From: Ignavibacteriales bacterium
Lineage (GTDB): Bacteria; Bacteroidota; Ignavibacteria; T3Sed10-11
Direction: 5' to 3'
Length of the DNA: 64,000 nucleotides
Assembly (NCBI GenBank): GCA_003568415.1
Contig: PWXV01000336.1
Span: forward strand, 1 to 64,000
Under the pieces are notes generated by a model. It worked only from the letters and a program-made list of their open reading frames with translations. It was not told the DNA's origin and did not search any database. Shown here piece after piece: positions 52,296-60,468 of this stretch. Every line of letters begins with the position of its first letter. Position 1 is the first letter of the stretch. The translations under genes and the position numbers were made by a program.

Positions 52296-53981
52296 ATGAT
52301 TAGGCAACTATTCAAACTAAATATAATAGTATTGCTGCTTGTCGGTTGTGAGATCGAACGTGAACCGATCCAGGAAGCATACGAACGTATCGATACGTAT
52401 GCAGAGCAATTGATGGCACAGTACAATACACCGGGTATGACACTCATAATTACCGATCCTGAAGGCACGATCCATACTGCATCGTATGGCTTTGAGGATG
52501 TTAAAACCCGCAGCCCCGTAACCTCATCATCGCTTTTTCAAATCGGCTCTATATCGAAATCATTTACTTCAATCGCTTTGCTGCAATTACACGAAAGGGG
52601 AAAGGTTGATGTTCACGAACCGTTGACAGCGTATCTTCCCTGGTTTTCTGTGCGTTCAGAGTATGATCCCATAACACCCCATCACCTCGCAACCCATACG
52701 GCTGGAATACCCCGCGACCGTGACGATATACCCCCGTCGTGGTACTCCGCGTATGCTCTTCGCGACCGCGACGTTGCGGCACCTCCGGGTGAACGATACT
52801 CATATTCGAATATCGGTTATCAAACTCTCGGTGTTTTCCTTGAATCGGTTACGGAGAAACCTTATTCTGAAATCATACAATCTTCGATACTCGGACCGCT
52901 CGGGATGGATAATACCGCACCGGTTATCATCAACGAAATACGTCCCCGCCTCGCAACAGGATATACGTATCTGTATGACGATCGTCCGTCCCATCCCGAT
53001 CATCCGGTTGTCGAAACGACCTTCTTTGAATATCTCGCTGCCGACGGTTCAATCTCCTCAACCGCTGAGGATATGGCAAAGTATATGCGTATGATAATGA
53101 ACCGTGGTGAGATAGAAAACGGTCGGATACTTTCCGGGGATAGTTTTGATAAGTTCATTCAACGTGCAATTCAACTGGATGAGGATGGCCAGGAATTTTA
53201 CGGCTACGGTCTCAATATTAGTGAACGCGAAGACGATAGAATCATCATTAGCCACGGCGGCGGTATGGTAGGATACCGTACTATGATGATAGTCGATATC
53301 ACCACGGGTATAGGAGTTTTTGCTGCAGTCAACGGACCGGGGAGTCCGGGAAGTATCGGTCAGTTTGCCCTTGATGCACTGTATGCCACATTACATGAAC
53401 ACGATCTTCCGGAATTACCCGAAATGCGGGATCGCATGATCGTCGAAAATGCGGATGAGTATGAAGGTACCTATCTGACACCCGAAGGAGAGCAAATAAC
53501 ATTTGAAGCATCTGATAAGTCGCTTTTTCTAAGAGAAAACGATGAGAAAATTTTTCTCGAATACAGAGGCGGCGATCGTTTTTATGCCAACCATCCGGAT
53601 CATAATATTTTTTTCTTTACCTTTAAACGAAACGAAGAGGAGGTTCGTGAAGTAACGTATGGATCGAAGTGGTATGTCAGCGATCAATATGACGGTTCAC
53701 TGACCTTTGATTATCCCGAACGCTGGCAGGCATATCCCGGACACTACCGGACGCAAAATCCATGGTTCAATAATTTCAGAATTATTCTCAGAAAAGGAAG
53801 ATTGTTCCTTGTACTTACATCCGGTATTGAAATCGAATTATCTGAAATAGAACCCGGCATGTTTCGTGTCGGTGAAGAGCCAACAGCTGATCGATTACGA
53901 TTTGATACAGTTGTGGATGACAGGACATTGCGAACAAATTTCTCGGGAGTTGATTTTTATCGTGTGATGAAAAAACGGTAG
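52296..53981 (+). CDS. Class-C beta-lactamase/D-aminopeptidase-family serine hydrolase lipoprotein
   Basis: 561 residues. Signal peptide with lipobox LLVGC (Cys18). Serine hydrolase domain: SxxK as Ser85-Ile-Ser-Lys88 in FQIGSISKSF, the second motif YSN (170-172) in GERYSYSNIGYQTLG, and third motif ISHGGGMVGY. The Ser-Lys-Tyr triad is complete. The C-terminal 170 residues form a beta-rich domain of the DUF3471-like type (VENADEYEGTYLTPEGEQIT). It probably acts on D-peptides or esters at the periplasmic side. No ribosome site is evident before the ATG. Confidence 0.88.
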   Translation: MIRQLFKLNIIVLLLVGCEIEREPIQEAYERIDTYAEQLMAQYNTPGMTLIITDPEGTIHTASYGFEDVKTRSPVTSSSLFQIGSISKSFTSIALLQLHERGKVDVHEPLTAYLPWFSVRSEYDPITPHHLATHTAGIPRDRDDIPPSWYSAYALRDRDVAAPPGERYSYSNIGYQTLGVFLESVTEKPYSEIIQSSILGPLGMDNTAPVIINEIRPRLATGYTYLYDDRPSHPDHPVVETTFFEYLAADGSISSTAEDMAKYMRMIMNRGEIENGRILSGDSFDKFIQRAIQLDEDGQEFYGYGLNISEREDDRIIISHGGGMVGYRTMMIVDITTGIGVFAAVNGPGSPGSIGQFALDALYATLHEHDLPELPEMRDRMIVENADEYEGTYLTPEGEQITFEASDKSLFLRENDEKIFLEYRGGDRFYANHPDHNIFFFTFKRNEEEVREVTYGSKWYVSDQYDGSLTFDYPERWQAYPGHYRTQNPWFNNFRIILRKGRLFLVLTSGIEIELSEIEPGMFRVGEEPTADRLRFDTVVDDRTLRTNFSGVDFYRVMKKR

Positions 53982-54027
53982 AAGAAAATCTTCTATTGAT
54001 TTATAGTGATGAATTACCTATAATAAA

Positions 54028-54050
54028 TTTACCGGTGTTGTTTACCGGTG
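54028..54050. repeat. Direct repeat TTTACCGGTG x2, also hairpin-forming
   Basis: TTTACCGGTG at 54028-54037 and 54041-54050 (period 13). Because ACCGGT is self-complementary, the pair can also form a stem. A separate perfect hairpin (TAGAAGA-AAA-TCTTCTA, 53979-53995) overlaps the stop codon of the preceding gene. Confidence 0.6.
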
Positions 54051-54090
54051 AGTAAATATTTTTAACTACATAAGCAGAAAGGATGGAGCT

Positions 54091-54330
54091 ATGGATTCAA
54101 CAACCAAAGTGCTACTTGGTTTTGTCGCAGGTCTCTCGATCGGCACTGCCCTGGGTATCATGTATGCACCTCAAAAGGGATCGACCACCAGGAGAAAAAT
54201 CGCACGAAGAGGTACCGATATTGTGGATGATTTCAGGGATAAGTTAGACGACTCCGTAGATGAGATCAAAGAAAGGTACGAAGCGACTAAAAAAGATGCG
54301 ATAGATTGGGTAAGTAAAGTAAAAAAGTAA
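54091..54330 (+). CDS. YtxH-domain membrane protein
   Basis: 79 residues, with AAGGATGGAG before the ATG. A single Gly-rich N-terminal helix (VLLGFVAGLSIGTALGIMYA, 7-26) is followed by a PQKGSTTRRKIARRG turn and an amphipathic charged helix (DDFRDKLDDSVDEIKERYEA). This is the YtxH/gas-vesicle-associated-like layout. Such proteins are envelope-associated and often stress-induced; function is unclear. It is followed by a strong terminator, so it is monocistronic. Confidence 0.88.
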   Translation: MDSTTKVLLGFVAGLSIGTALGIMYAPQKGSTTRRKIARRGTDIVDDFRDKLDDSVDEIKERYEATKKDAIDWVSKVKK

Positions 54331-54356
54331 GGAGTGATTGAGAGTCCATCGATAAG

Positions 54357-54425
54357 AACGCGAATGACACAGATCGACAGAGGGTAAACAATATATATGT
54401 TTATCTGTATCATTCGCGTTTTTTT
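54357..54425 (+). terminator. Terminator after the YtxH gene
   Basis: AACGCGAATGACACAGAT (54357-54374) pairs with ATCTGTATCATTCGCGTT (54403-54420) with one mismatch, and five more T follow. Inside the loop TAAACA and TGTTTA add a second stem, giving a long two-part hairpin. Confidence 0.85.
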
Positions 54426-54472
54426 GTTCACAAACCAATAATCCTCCATTGATACGGAAAAGGAAAACAAAT

Positions 54473-55120
54473 ATGGGAAAAAAAATAGTACTCGGATGTT
54501 TAGGGGTCGGTGTTTTGGTGTTGGTTGTGGGCGGATATTTTGTATATACCCTCCTTATAAAACCGGTCACGGCCGGTATGAATGTTTTGAAAGATATTCA
54601 CGAAGCGAATGAACGCGTTGTAGATCAATCTTCTTATCAACCGCCTGCAAGCGGTGAAATGACCGAAGACCAGGTGGAACGGTTTGTCGCAGTGCAATCA
54701 TCAATTCGTCAGGGACTCGAGGGTCGCTTTACCGAATTTCAGGAAAAATATGAAGAAATTGGCAAGGAATGGGAGGATAGGGATCCGTCGATTCGTGAGA
54801 TAATGGGGGTTTGGGGAGATATAGTCAAGTTATATTCCGATGCAAAACGTATTCAGGTCGATGCGTTGAACAGCGAAGGATTCTCGCTTGAAGAATATCG
54901 GTTTGTGCAGCGCTCGTTTTATAAAGCACTGGGCCACGAGATATTCTCGTATAATCTGGATATGATAGCGAGATCGGCAAGCGAAGGTGATTTTGATTTC
55001 GATTTTGATCAGTATGAAGAACGGCGGATTGAAGAGGTCCCTGAAAAGAATCGTGAGTTGGTTGAACCCTATAGAGAATCGGCCGATGTATGGATAACTT
55101 TTGCCTGGTGGGGATTGTAG
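54473..55120 (+). CDS. Hypothetical membrane-anchored protein
   Basis: 215 residues from ATG 54473, with AGGA eight bases upstream; a TTG 24 bases earlier is inferior. One N-terminal helix (IVLGCLGVGVLVLVVGGYFV, about 5-24) anchors it; the Cys is too close to the start to be a lipobox. The rest is soluble, acidic and helical (MTEDQVERFVAVQSSIRQGL, KYEEIGKEWEDRDPSIREIM, a DFDFDFDQYEERR patch), ending AWWGL. I do not recognise a named family. The exposed part is probably periplasmic. Confidence 0.75.
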   Translation: MGKKIVLGCLGVGVLVLVVGGYFVYTLLIKPVTAGMNVLKDIHEANERVVDQSSYQPPASGEMTEDQVERFVAVQSSIRQGLEGRFTEFQEKYEEIGKEWEDRDPSIREIMGVWGDIVKLYSDAKRIQVDALNSEGFSLEEYRFVQRSFYKALGHEIFSYNLDMIARSASEGDFDFDFDQYEERRIEEVPEKNRELVEPYRESADVWITFAWWGL

Positions 55121-55168
55121 TGTGTTAGTTAATTACAATTTTTAATTGCATGCTCTCTTCGTTGGGTT

Positions 55169-55203
55169 AAATTGGGCGAACAGATTGTTCGCCCAATTTT
55201 TTT
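55169..55203 (+). terminator. Strong terminator between convergent genes
   Basis: AAATTGGGCGAAC (55169-55181) pairs perfectly with GTTCGCCCAATTT (55187-55199), with a T run to 55203 on the plus strand. On the minus strand the A-rich flank gives some T residues, so it may work in both directions. Confidence 0.85.
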
Positions 55204-55252
55204 ACATATCAATTTTAATGTTTAAACGTGTCTGCATCCCTTTATTATTATA

Positions 55253-56932
55253 TTAATCTCTCTCAAATACTACTCTTCCATCAATAATAGTATACACTAC
55301 CTCCGCATCGAGTATCTCTTCATCAGGAACTGTCATAATATCTTTCGACAGCACAACGATATCTGCAAGCTTACCAGGTGTTATGGATCCTTTGATATCC
55401 TCTTCAAACGCACCATACGCTGCATCAATTGTATATGAACGGAGAGCTTCTTCCCGCGTCATTGCTTGTTCGGGGAAAAATGCATTGCCGTCATCCATCA
55501 TCCTGGCGACCGATGCGTAAAAGCTCGTAATCGGATCGACATCTTCAACCGGTGCATCGGTACCGTTAACAATCACAGCGCCGCTGTCAAGTAAGTTTCT
55601 CCACGCATAAGCTCCTGTTCGGGCACGCTCTTCTCCAACCCTTGTTACAACCCACGGACCGTCCGAGGTACAATGAATTCCCTGCATCGATGCGATTACA
55701 CCGAGTTCTGCAAATCTCGGTATATCGGCGGGATGAAGATGCTGGGCGTGTTCGATCCTCCAGCGAAGATCACCATCATGGCTATATTGTTCAAAGGTAC
55801 GTTCATAAATATCCAGTGTTTCTCTATTACCCCTGTCACCGATCGCGTGCACACAAAGTTGATATTCGTGATCAATTGCAAGGCGTGCAGTTTCTTCAAT
55901 GTATTCAATAGCAGTGGTGTTGAACCCTTTCGTTTCAGGCCTGTCGGTGTACGGTTCGATAAGCCAGGCGCCGTGAGTACCGAGTGCACCATCGATTGCG
56001 CGTTTTATACCGCGAACAGTAAGAAAATTATCGCCGTATCCGATTGTCCGGTACGCTGCAAGTTTTTCCTCCAATCGTTCGTTCGGTTCACGTATCATTA
56101 CCCATAAACGAACGCCTAATTCTCCGTTTCCGGCCAGCTCTTTAAACGCATCGATTTCACGGAACGATGACCCGGCATCCTGAAAACTCGTGACGCCTTT
56201 GGATACTACTTCCCGTGTTGCATATTCGATCTGTTCATAGACATCGGGATCCCAGAGTTCGTTAACCGGTGATAGTAGGCCTTGCGCAGTTTGCCTTAAA
56301 ACTCCTGTTGGATTCCCGTCGGCATCGCGAACGATCTCGCCTCCCGCCGGATTGTCGGTTTCAAGTGTAATGCCGGCAATCTCCATCGCCCGGGCGTTTG
56401 CGAATGACATATGTCCGCTTGCGTGAGTTAGAACTACGGGATTCTCCGGAGAAATCTCGCTTAACGAATGATGCACCGGCAATCCCTGCACACCAGGTTC
56501 GGGGCGGGTGTCCCAATCCTCCTGATGCCAGCCGCGGCCGCGAATGAGATCACCCGGCCCGGCATCGTCAACGGCGTCGGCTACCATCCGGACTATCTCA
56601 TCCCAATTACGTGTGTCTCCGAGCCGGAGCTGCATCATTGCATTGCCGATTCCCGTGAAGTGTCCATGTCCTTCTATAAAACCCGGTATTGCAAGTTTAC
56701 CGGCAAGATCGATCACCTCGGTTTCTGTTCCTCTATGTATCTCAATTTCTTCATTGGTACCCGCGGCGATAATTGTGTTTCCTCTAATTGCAACCGCTTC
56801 CGCTTCCGGAAATTCATTATCTACAGTAACGATCTTGCCGTTATGAAGTATAAGATCGGCGGTTTCATCAGGTGCGCAAGAGAGAATGATAAAGCCAATG
56901 CTTAGAATAAAAAATGGTAATACGGTTTTCAT
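55253..56932 (-). CDS. Amidohydrolase lipoprotein (YtcJ/N-substituted formamide deformylase-like)
   Basis: 559 residues from ATG 56932, with GAGGA upstream; an in-frame start 81 bases earlier runs into the previous gene. Lipobox ILSC in PFFILSIGFIILSCAPDE. The metallo-hydrolase core follows: LILHNGKIVTVDNEFPEAEA, IPGFIEGHGHFTGIGNAMMQ (metal His), VLTHASGHMSFANARAMEIA, QLCVHAIGDRGNRETLDIYE, RIEHAQHLHPADI, VNGTDAPVEDVDPITSFY, and C-terminal GKLADIVVLSKDI. This is the YtcJ/amidohydrolase-3 group, active on amides; substrate unknown. It is an unusual exported form, co-transcribed with alr 14 bases upstream. Confidence 0.85.
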   Translation of the reverse strand: MKTVLPFFILSIGFIILSCAPDETADLILHNGKIVTVDNEFPEAEAVAIRGNTIIAAGTNEEIEIHRGTETEVIDLAGKLAIPGFIEGHGHFTGIGNAMMQLRLGDTRNWDEIVRMVADAVDDAGPGDLIRGRGWHQEDWDTRPEPGVQGLPVHHSLSEISPENPVVLTHASGHMSFANARAMEIAGITLETDNPAGGEIVRDADGNPTGVLRQTAQGLLSPVNELWDPDVYEQIEYATREVVSKGVTSFQDAGSSFREIDAFKELAGNGELGVRLWVMIREPNERLEEKLAAYRTIGYGDNFLTVRGIKRAIDGALGTHGAWLIEPYTDRPETKGFNTTAIEYIEETARLAIDHEYQLCVHAIGDRGNRETLDIYERTFEQYSHDGDLRWRIEHAQHLHPADIPRFAELGVIASMQGIHCTSDGPWVVTRVGEERARTGAYAWRNLLDSGAVIVNGTDAPVEDVDPITSFYASVARMMDDGNAFFPEQAMTREEALRSYTIDAAYGAFEEDIKGSITPGKLADIVVLSKDIMTVPDEEILDAEVVYTIIDGRVVFERD

Positions 56933-56946
56933 TATGTCCTCGTTTA

Positions 56947-58158
56947 TTAAATAAATATTCTTGGTAATGTTGCGCTTAAATGCATCGTAAGATCGTAGGT
57001 TGACGTGCCGCATGCTTTGTTTATGTCATCGGGACGCGAACCCTCGCGCCAGTCAAATACAGTCGCAATGTCCCCGATGTTGACTTCCTTTTCCGGTCCT
57101 ATTTTTATTATACTGTGACTTGCAGAAACAGATGCCACAACCGGGTATAGTTTATTATTGATGCGTATCTTTGCGCATCCGGCCGCCGATCGCTGCCAGC
57201 CGTCGGCGTGTCCGATGGGGATGGTTGCCACATAAACATCTTCTTCGGCTGTAAATGCTCTGCCGTAACCTGCTGTCTCACCTTTTTGTATTTTCTTCAC
57301 ATAAATCACATGGCACTTCAGGCTTAATGCGGGACGGAGATCCATCATATTGAGATCCCGTTGTTCCGGCTGAGGATAAATTCCGAATATTGCCATTCCC
57401 GGACGCACCATATCGAAATATGCTTCGGGATGCCAGAAGATCGGTGTAGTTGAGGCAGCGTGCATTCTTCCTACAGGAAGTCCTTGTTTTTTCAGTGAAT
57501 CGCATAATGCTGTGAATCTTCGTATCTGCTCTTTATCAAACTCCCTATCTTCGGTGAACGTCATCATCGTACCCTGGATCTTTATACCGTTTCGGCCGGA
57601 AAGATCGCGGTACAGGGATTCCGCCTCTGTATGCGGAACACCAACTCTGCCGAGGCCTGTATCGACGCACAATTCCACCGGAATTCTTTTTTGTAATTTT
57701 CTGCTGATACGCTCGAGCACATCTCCTATCGGCGTGTAAACCATCGGTGTTATGTTGTTTCGTATTGCTTCTCCCAGTTCTTCATCGGTGAACGGCCCCA
57801 TAAGCAATACCGGTTTCGTTATACCGTTCGCCCGTAAGGCAAGCGCTTCACTTAGCTTGACAACTGCAAATCCTTCAATGGCATTCAGCTGTTCTATAGA
57901 TTCGGCCACGTTCAGCAGTCCAGCGCCGTATCCGTTATTTTTAATAACCGCCATAATCGGTCTTCCATCGACGGCTGTATGAATTTGCTGAACATTGTGA
58001 ATGAGATGATCTTTTTGAATTTCGATCCAAGGATCGAACTCAGAATGACGAACGGATATGTTTTTATGTTTTTTATTGGTCTCGCCCGCAAACGACTCAA
58101 GGCGTATGAATGGTACTATTGAAAGCAGTTTGAAAAACGAACGACGAGTCGGTTTCAT
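56947..58158 (-). CDS. alr: Alanine-racemase-family protein with Tat signal and altered pocket residues
   Basis: 403 residues. N-terminal TRRSFFKLLSIVPF is a twin-arginine signal, then the fold-type III racemase. PLP Lys73 (AVIKNNGYGAG), Arg171 (CVDTGLGRVGV), Arg252 (FDMVRPGMAIFG), catalytic Tyr298 (GETAGYGRAFTA), and the C-terminal STYDLTMHLSATLPRIF. Differences from classical Alr: the carbamylated-Lys position is Cys164, the GYADG Tyr is His317, and the SMD block is S-A-S (345-347). The family interconverts L- and D-alanine; with this pocket another amino acid, or several, may be used. A promoter ending eight bases before its ATG suggests leaderless mRNA. Confidence 0.85.
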   Translation of the reverse strand: MKPTRRSFFKLLSIVPFIRLESFAGETNKKHKNISVRHSEFDPWIEIQKDHLIHNVQQIHTAVDGRPIMAVIKNNGYGAGLLNVAESIEQLNAIEGFAVVKLSEALALRANGITKPVLLMGPFTDEELGEAIRNNITPMVYTPIGDVLERISRKLQKRIPVELCVDTGLGRVGVPHTEAESLYRDLSGRNGIKIQGTMMTFTEDREFDKEQIRRFTALCDSLKKQGLPVGRMHAASTTPIFWHPEAYFDMVRPGMAIFGIYPQPEQRDLNMMDLRPALSLKCHVIYVKKIQKGETAGYGRAFTAEEDVYVATIPIGHADGWQRSAAGCAKIRINNKLYPVVASVSASHSIIKIGPEKEVNIGDIATVFDWREGSRPDDINKACGTSTYDLTMHLSATLPRIFI

Positions 58159-58166
58159 AATGGAAT

Positions 58167-58195
58167 AATATACAGAGCACCCGTAATGAATGCAA
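58167..58195 (-). promoter_or_regulatory. Promoter giving a leaderless alr mRNA
   Basis: On the minus strand, TTGCAT (58195-58190), 17-base spacer, TATATT (58172-58167). The -10 ends eight bases before the ATG at 58158, so the transcript would start about two bases upstream of the start codon. No ribosome site is present. Confidence 0.5.
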
Positions 58196-58239
58196 GATTT
58201 TCTATACTAATATCAAAATATAAGACAGCTTAGCTAACT

Positions 58240-58268
58240 TTGGAAAGTGTACCTAAAATCGATATATT
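58240..58268 (+). promoter_or_regulatory. Promoter for the S9 peptidase gene
   Basis: TTGGAA (58240-58245), 17-base spacer, TATATT (58263-58268). The leader is about 47 bases and contains TGGAGGA before ATG 58322, unlike the leaderless divergent alr. Confidence 0.5.
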
Positions 58269-58321
58269 TTATCCTGCTCACTTTATATTGATGTAAACAA
58301 AAATGGAGGAAAATTTTTGCA

Positions 58322-60352
58322 ATGAATCGAACTATTATAGCGTTTACTTTGCTTTTGTGTGTTATTCCCTTTTTTCTGACAGCCAGTGAATTCGACCGGT
58401 GGACGCCGGAATATATGATACAATTTAAACGGGTGGGTTCATCCGAAATTTCACCCGACGGTGAATGGATTGCTTACACCGTCTCCGAACCGCTGACCGA
58501 AGGAGAAAAGAGCGAATATCTTACTCACATTCATATTGTGCGAGCCGATGGTACGGAACAATTTCAGCTCACACGTGGTGATAACTCGGCAACGAATCCC
58601 AAATGGTCGCCCGACGGTGAATATATAGCTTTCTCATCGGCACGTGACGGAAATCGGTCACAGTTGTTTAAAATCCGCCTGCGGGGCGGTGAAGCCGAAC
58701 GGCTGACTGATGTGGATGGCGGTATTCGTAGTTTTGAGTGGTCACCGGATGGAAACTATATCGCTTTCACGATGACCGATCCTCTGACCGAAGAGCAGGA
58801 AAGGGCCAGACGGGAACGGCGTGATGTACACGTTGTTGATAAAGAATTTCAGTTTTCACATCTCTATACAATTCCTGTTTTAAAAGATGAAAACGGTGAG
58901 CGGGAAGTGCAACGTTTAACTAAAGGTGAATTTCATATCGGCAGTTTCGACTGGTCGCCTGACGGAAACTGGCTTGCCTTTGATCATCAACCGACACCCA
59001 GGGCAAACGATTGGGTCGAAACCGATATATCATTCGTTCCGGCGGATAGCGGTGAAGTCCGGCTCTTGATCGATCAGGGCGGGATGGATTCGACTCCCCG
59101 GTTTTCACCCGACGGAAATACCATTGCGTTTGTTTCGGACAATGGCTTGCGCCGGTGGCCGAGGGCGTTTGATCTTTACATCATGCCGTTTGAAGAGGAA
59201 GCATCTCCCACACAGCTTGCCGAAACGTTCGACCGTCAACCGGCATTGCTCGGATGGTCGTCAGATACCAATAATTTATATTACGCTGAAACCCACCGCA
59301 CCTCAAGACGAATGTTCTCGATACCGGTTGACGGAGGTGAATTCAATGCCGTTACAACCGGCGGCGGCGTTTTCGGCGGATTCTCGATAAGTGATGACGG
59401 TTCGGTTTTAGCCGCCGTTCATCAGAACTTCGATACGCCGCCCGATGTGATTGTATCGGATATTGATAACTTTTCACCCAATCGTCTGACGGAAGTCAAT
59501 GAAGGATATGCTAAATTTCCCAAAGGCAAGGCAGAAGTTATAACCTATCCTTCGACCGATGGATTTGAAATCGAATCGCCGCTTATATATCCTGTTGATT
59601 ATGCACCCGCCCGCAGCTATCCGTTGATCCTTATGGTCCATGGCGGACCGGCCGGCGTTTATCTTGAAACCTATACCGCCGCATCGGGAGCATATCCGCT
59701 GCAGGCATTTGCCCAGGAAGGATATTTCGTCCTTCGTCCGAATTTCCGCGGGTCGAGCGGGTACGGAAAGGATTTCCGGTTTGCGAATATCGCTGATTGG
59801 GGATTCGGTGACTTCGAAGATCTGATGGCAGGTATCGATCATTTGATCGACCGTGACATGGTGCACCCCGATAGTCTTGCAATTATGGGATGGAGTTACG
59901 GCGGATATATGTCTTCGTTTGCCATAACACGCACCGACCGTTTTCAGGCATCGGTAGTAGGAGCGGGAGTCACTAATCTTGTGAGTATGACCGGAACATC
60001 GGATATTCCTGGTTTTCTCCCCGATTACTTTGAAGCGGAGTTTTGGGAGGATTACGATATATATAAAAAGCACTCCGCGATATTTAATGTAGAGAACATT
60101 ACCACGCCGACATTAATACTACACCCGGAAGAAGATGTGCGCGTCCCCCCGACACAGGGATGGGAGCTGTACCACTCATTAAACCGCCGCGGTGTGGATA
60201 CACAGCTTGTATTGTATCCCCGGCAGCCACACGGTTTGCGTGAACCCAAGTTCATTGTCGACGCCGGACAACGGCATATTGACTGGCTGCAGAAATATGT
60301 GCGCGGTAAAGATGACATTGAAATAGATACGCAAGAACCTGTTAGCAATTAG
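58322..60352 (+). CDS. Secreted S9 prolyl oligopeptidase-family peptidase
   Basis: 676 residues with signal peptide (TIIAFTLLLCVIPFFLTASE). The N-terminal propeller of PD40/WD40-like repeats (about 35-390) has SPDGEWIAYTVSE, WSPDGEYIAFSSARDGNRSQ and FSPDGNTIAFVSD. The alpha/beta hydrolase has catalytic Ser in IMGWSYGGYMSSF (about 525), Asp in ILHPEEDVRVPPTQ and His in RQPHGLREPKF. The RPNFRGSSGYGKDF block precedes the nucleophile. This is the acylaminoacyl-peptidase/S9C branch. It differs from the DPP4-like protein at 38710 in Ser context (GWSYGG versus GHSGGG). Confidence 0.92.
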   Translation: MNRTIIAFTLLLCVIPFFLTASEFDRWTPEYMIQFKRVGSSEISPDGEWIAYTVSEPLTEGEKSEYLTHIHIVRADGTEQFQLTRGDNSATNPKWSPDGEYIAFSSARDGNRSQLFKIRLRGGEAERLTDVDGGIRSFEWSPDGNYIAFTMTDPLTEEQERARRERRDVHVVDKEFQFSHLYTIPVLKDENGEREVQRLTKGEFHIGSFDWSPDGNWLAFDHQPTPRANDWVETDISFVPADSGEVRLLIDQGGMDSTPRFSPDGNTIAFVSDNGLRRWPRAFDLYIMPFEEEASPTQLAETFDRQPALLGWSSDTNNLYYAETHRTSRRMFSIPVDGGEFNAVTTGGGVFGGFSISDDGSVLAAVHQNFDTPPDVIVSDIDNFSPNRLTEVNEGYAKFPKGKAEVITYPSTDGFEIESPLIYPVDYAPARSYPLILMVHGGPAGVYLETYTAASGAYPLQAFAQEGYFVLRPNFRGSSGYGKDFRFANIADWGFGDFEDLMAGIDHLIDRDMVHPDSLAIMGWSYGGYMSSFAITRTDRFQASVVGAGVTNLVSMTGTSDIPGFLPDYFEAEFWEDYDIYKKHSAIFNVENITTPTLILHPEEDVRVPPTQGWELYHSLNRRGVDTQLVLYPRQPHGLREPKFIVDAGQRHIDWLQKYVRGKDDIEIDTQEPVSN

Positions 60353-60368
60353 TGGCTTTATATTTTAG

Positions 60369-60397
60369 ACCTGACAGGTTTTCAAAACCTGTCAGGT
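60369..60397. repeat. 29-bp perfect palindrome (14-bp arms, 1-base loop)
   Basis: ACCTGACAGGTTTT (60369-60382), C, AAAACCTGTCAGGT (60384-60397), after the S9 peptidase stop. Near-perfect symmetry with no T tract suggests a dispersed palindromic element rather than a terminator. I recall closely similar palindromes scattered in genomes of this bacterial group; only this copy was noticed here. Confidence 0.85.
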
Positions 60398-60468
60398 ATT
60401 ATTGCTGAGTCGAAGTCTGACTTTAGTTTCAAACTTCAAGTTGAGGAAATTACTATAAGGTGGAGTAA

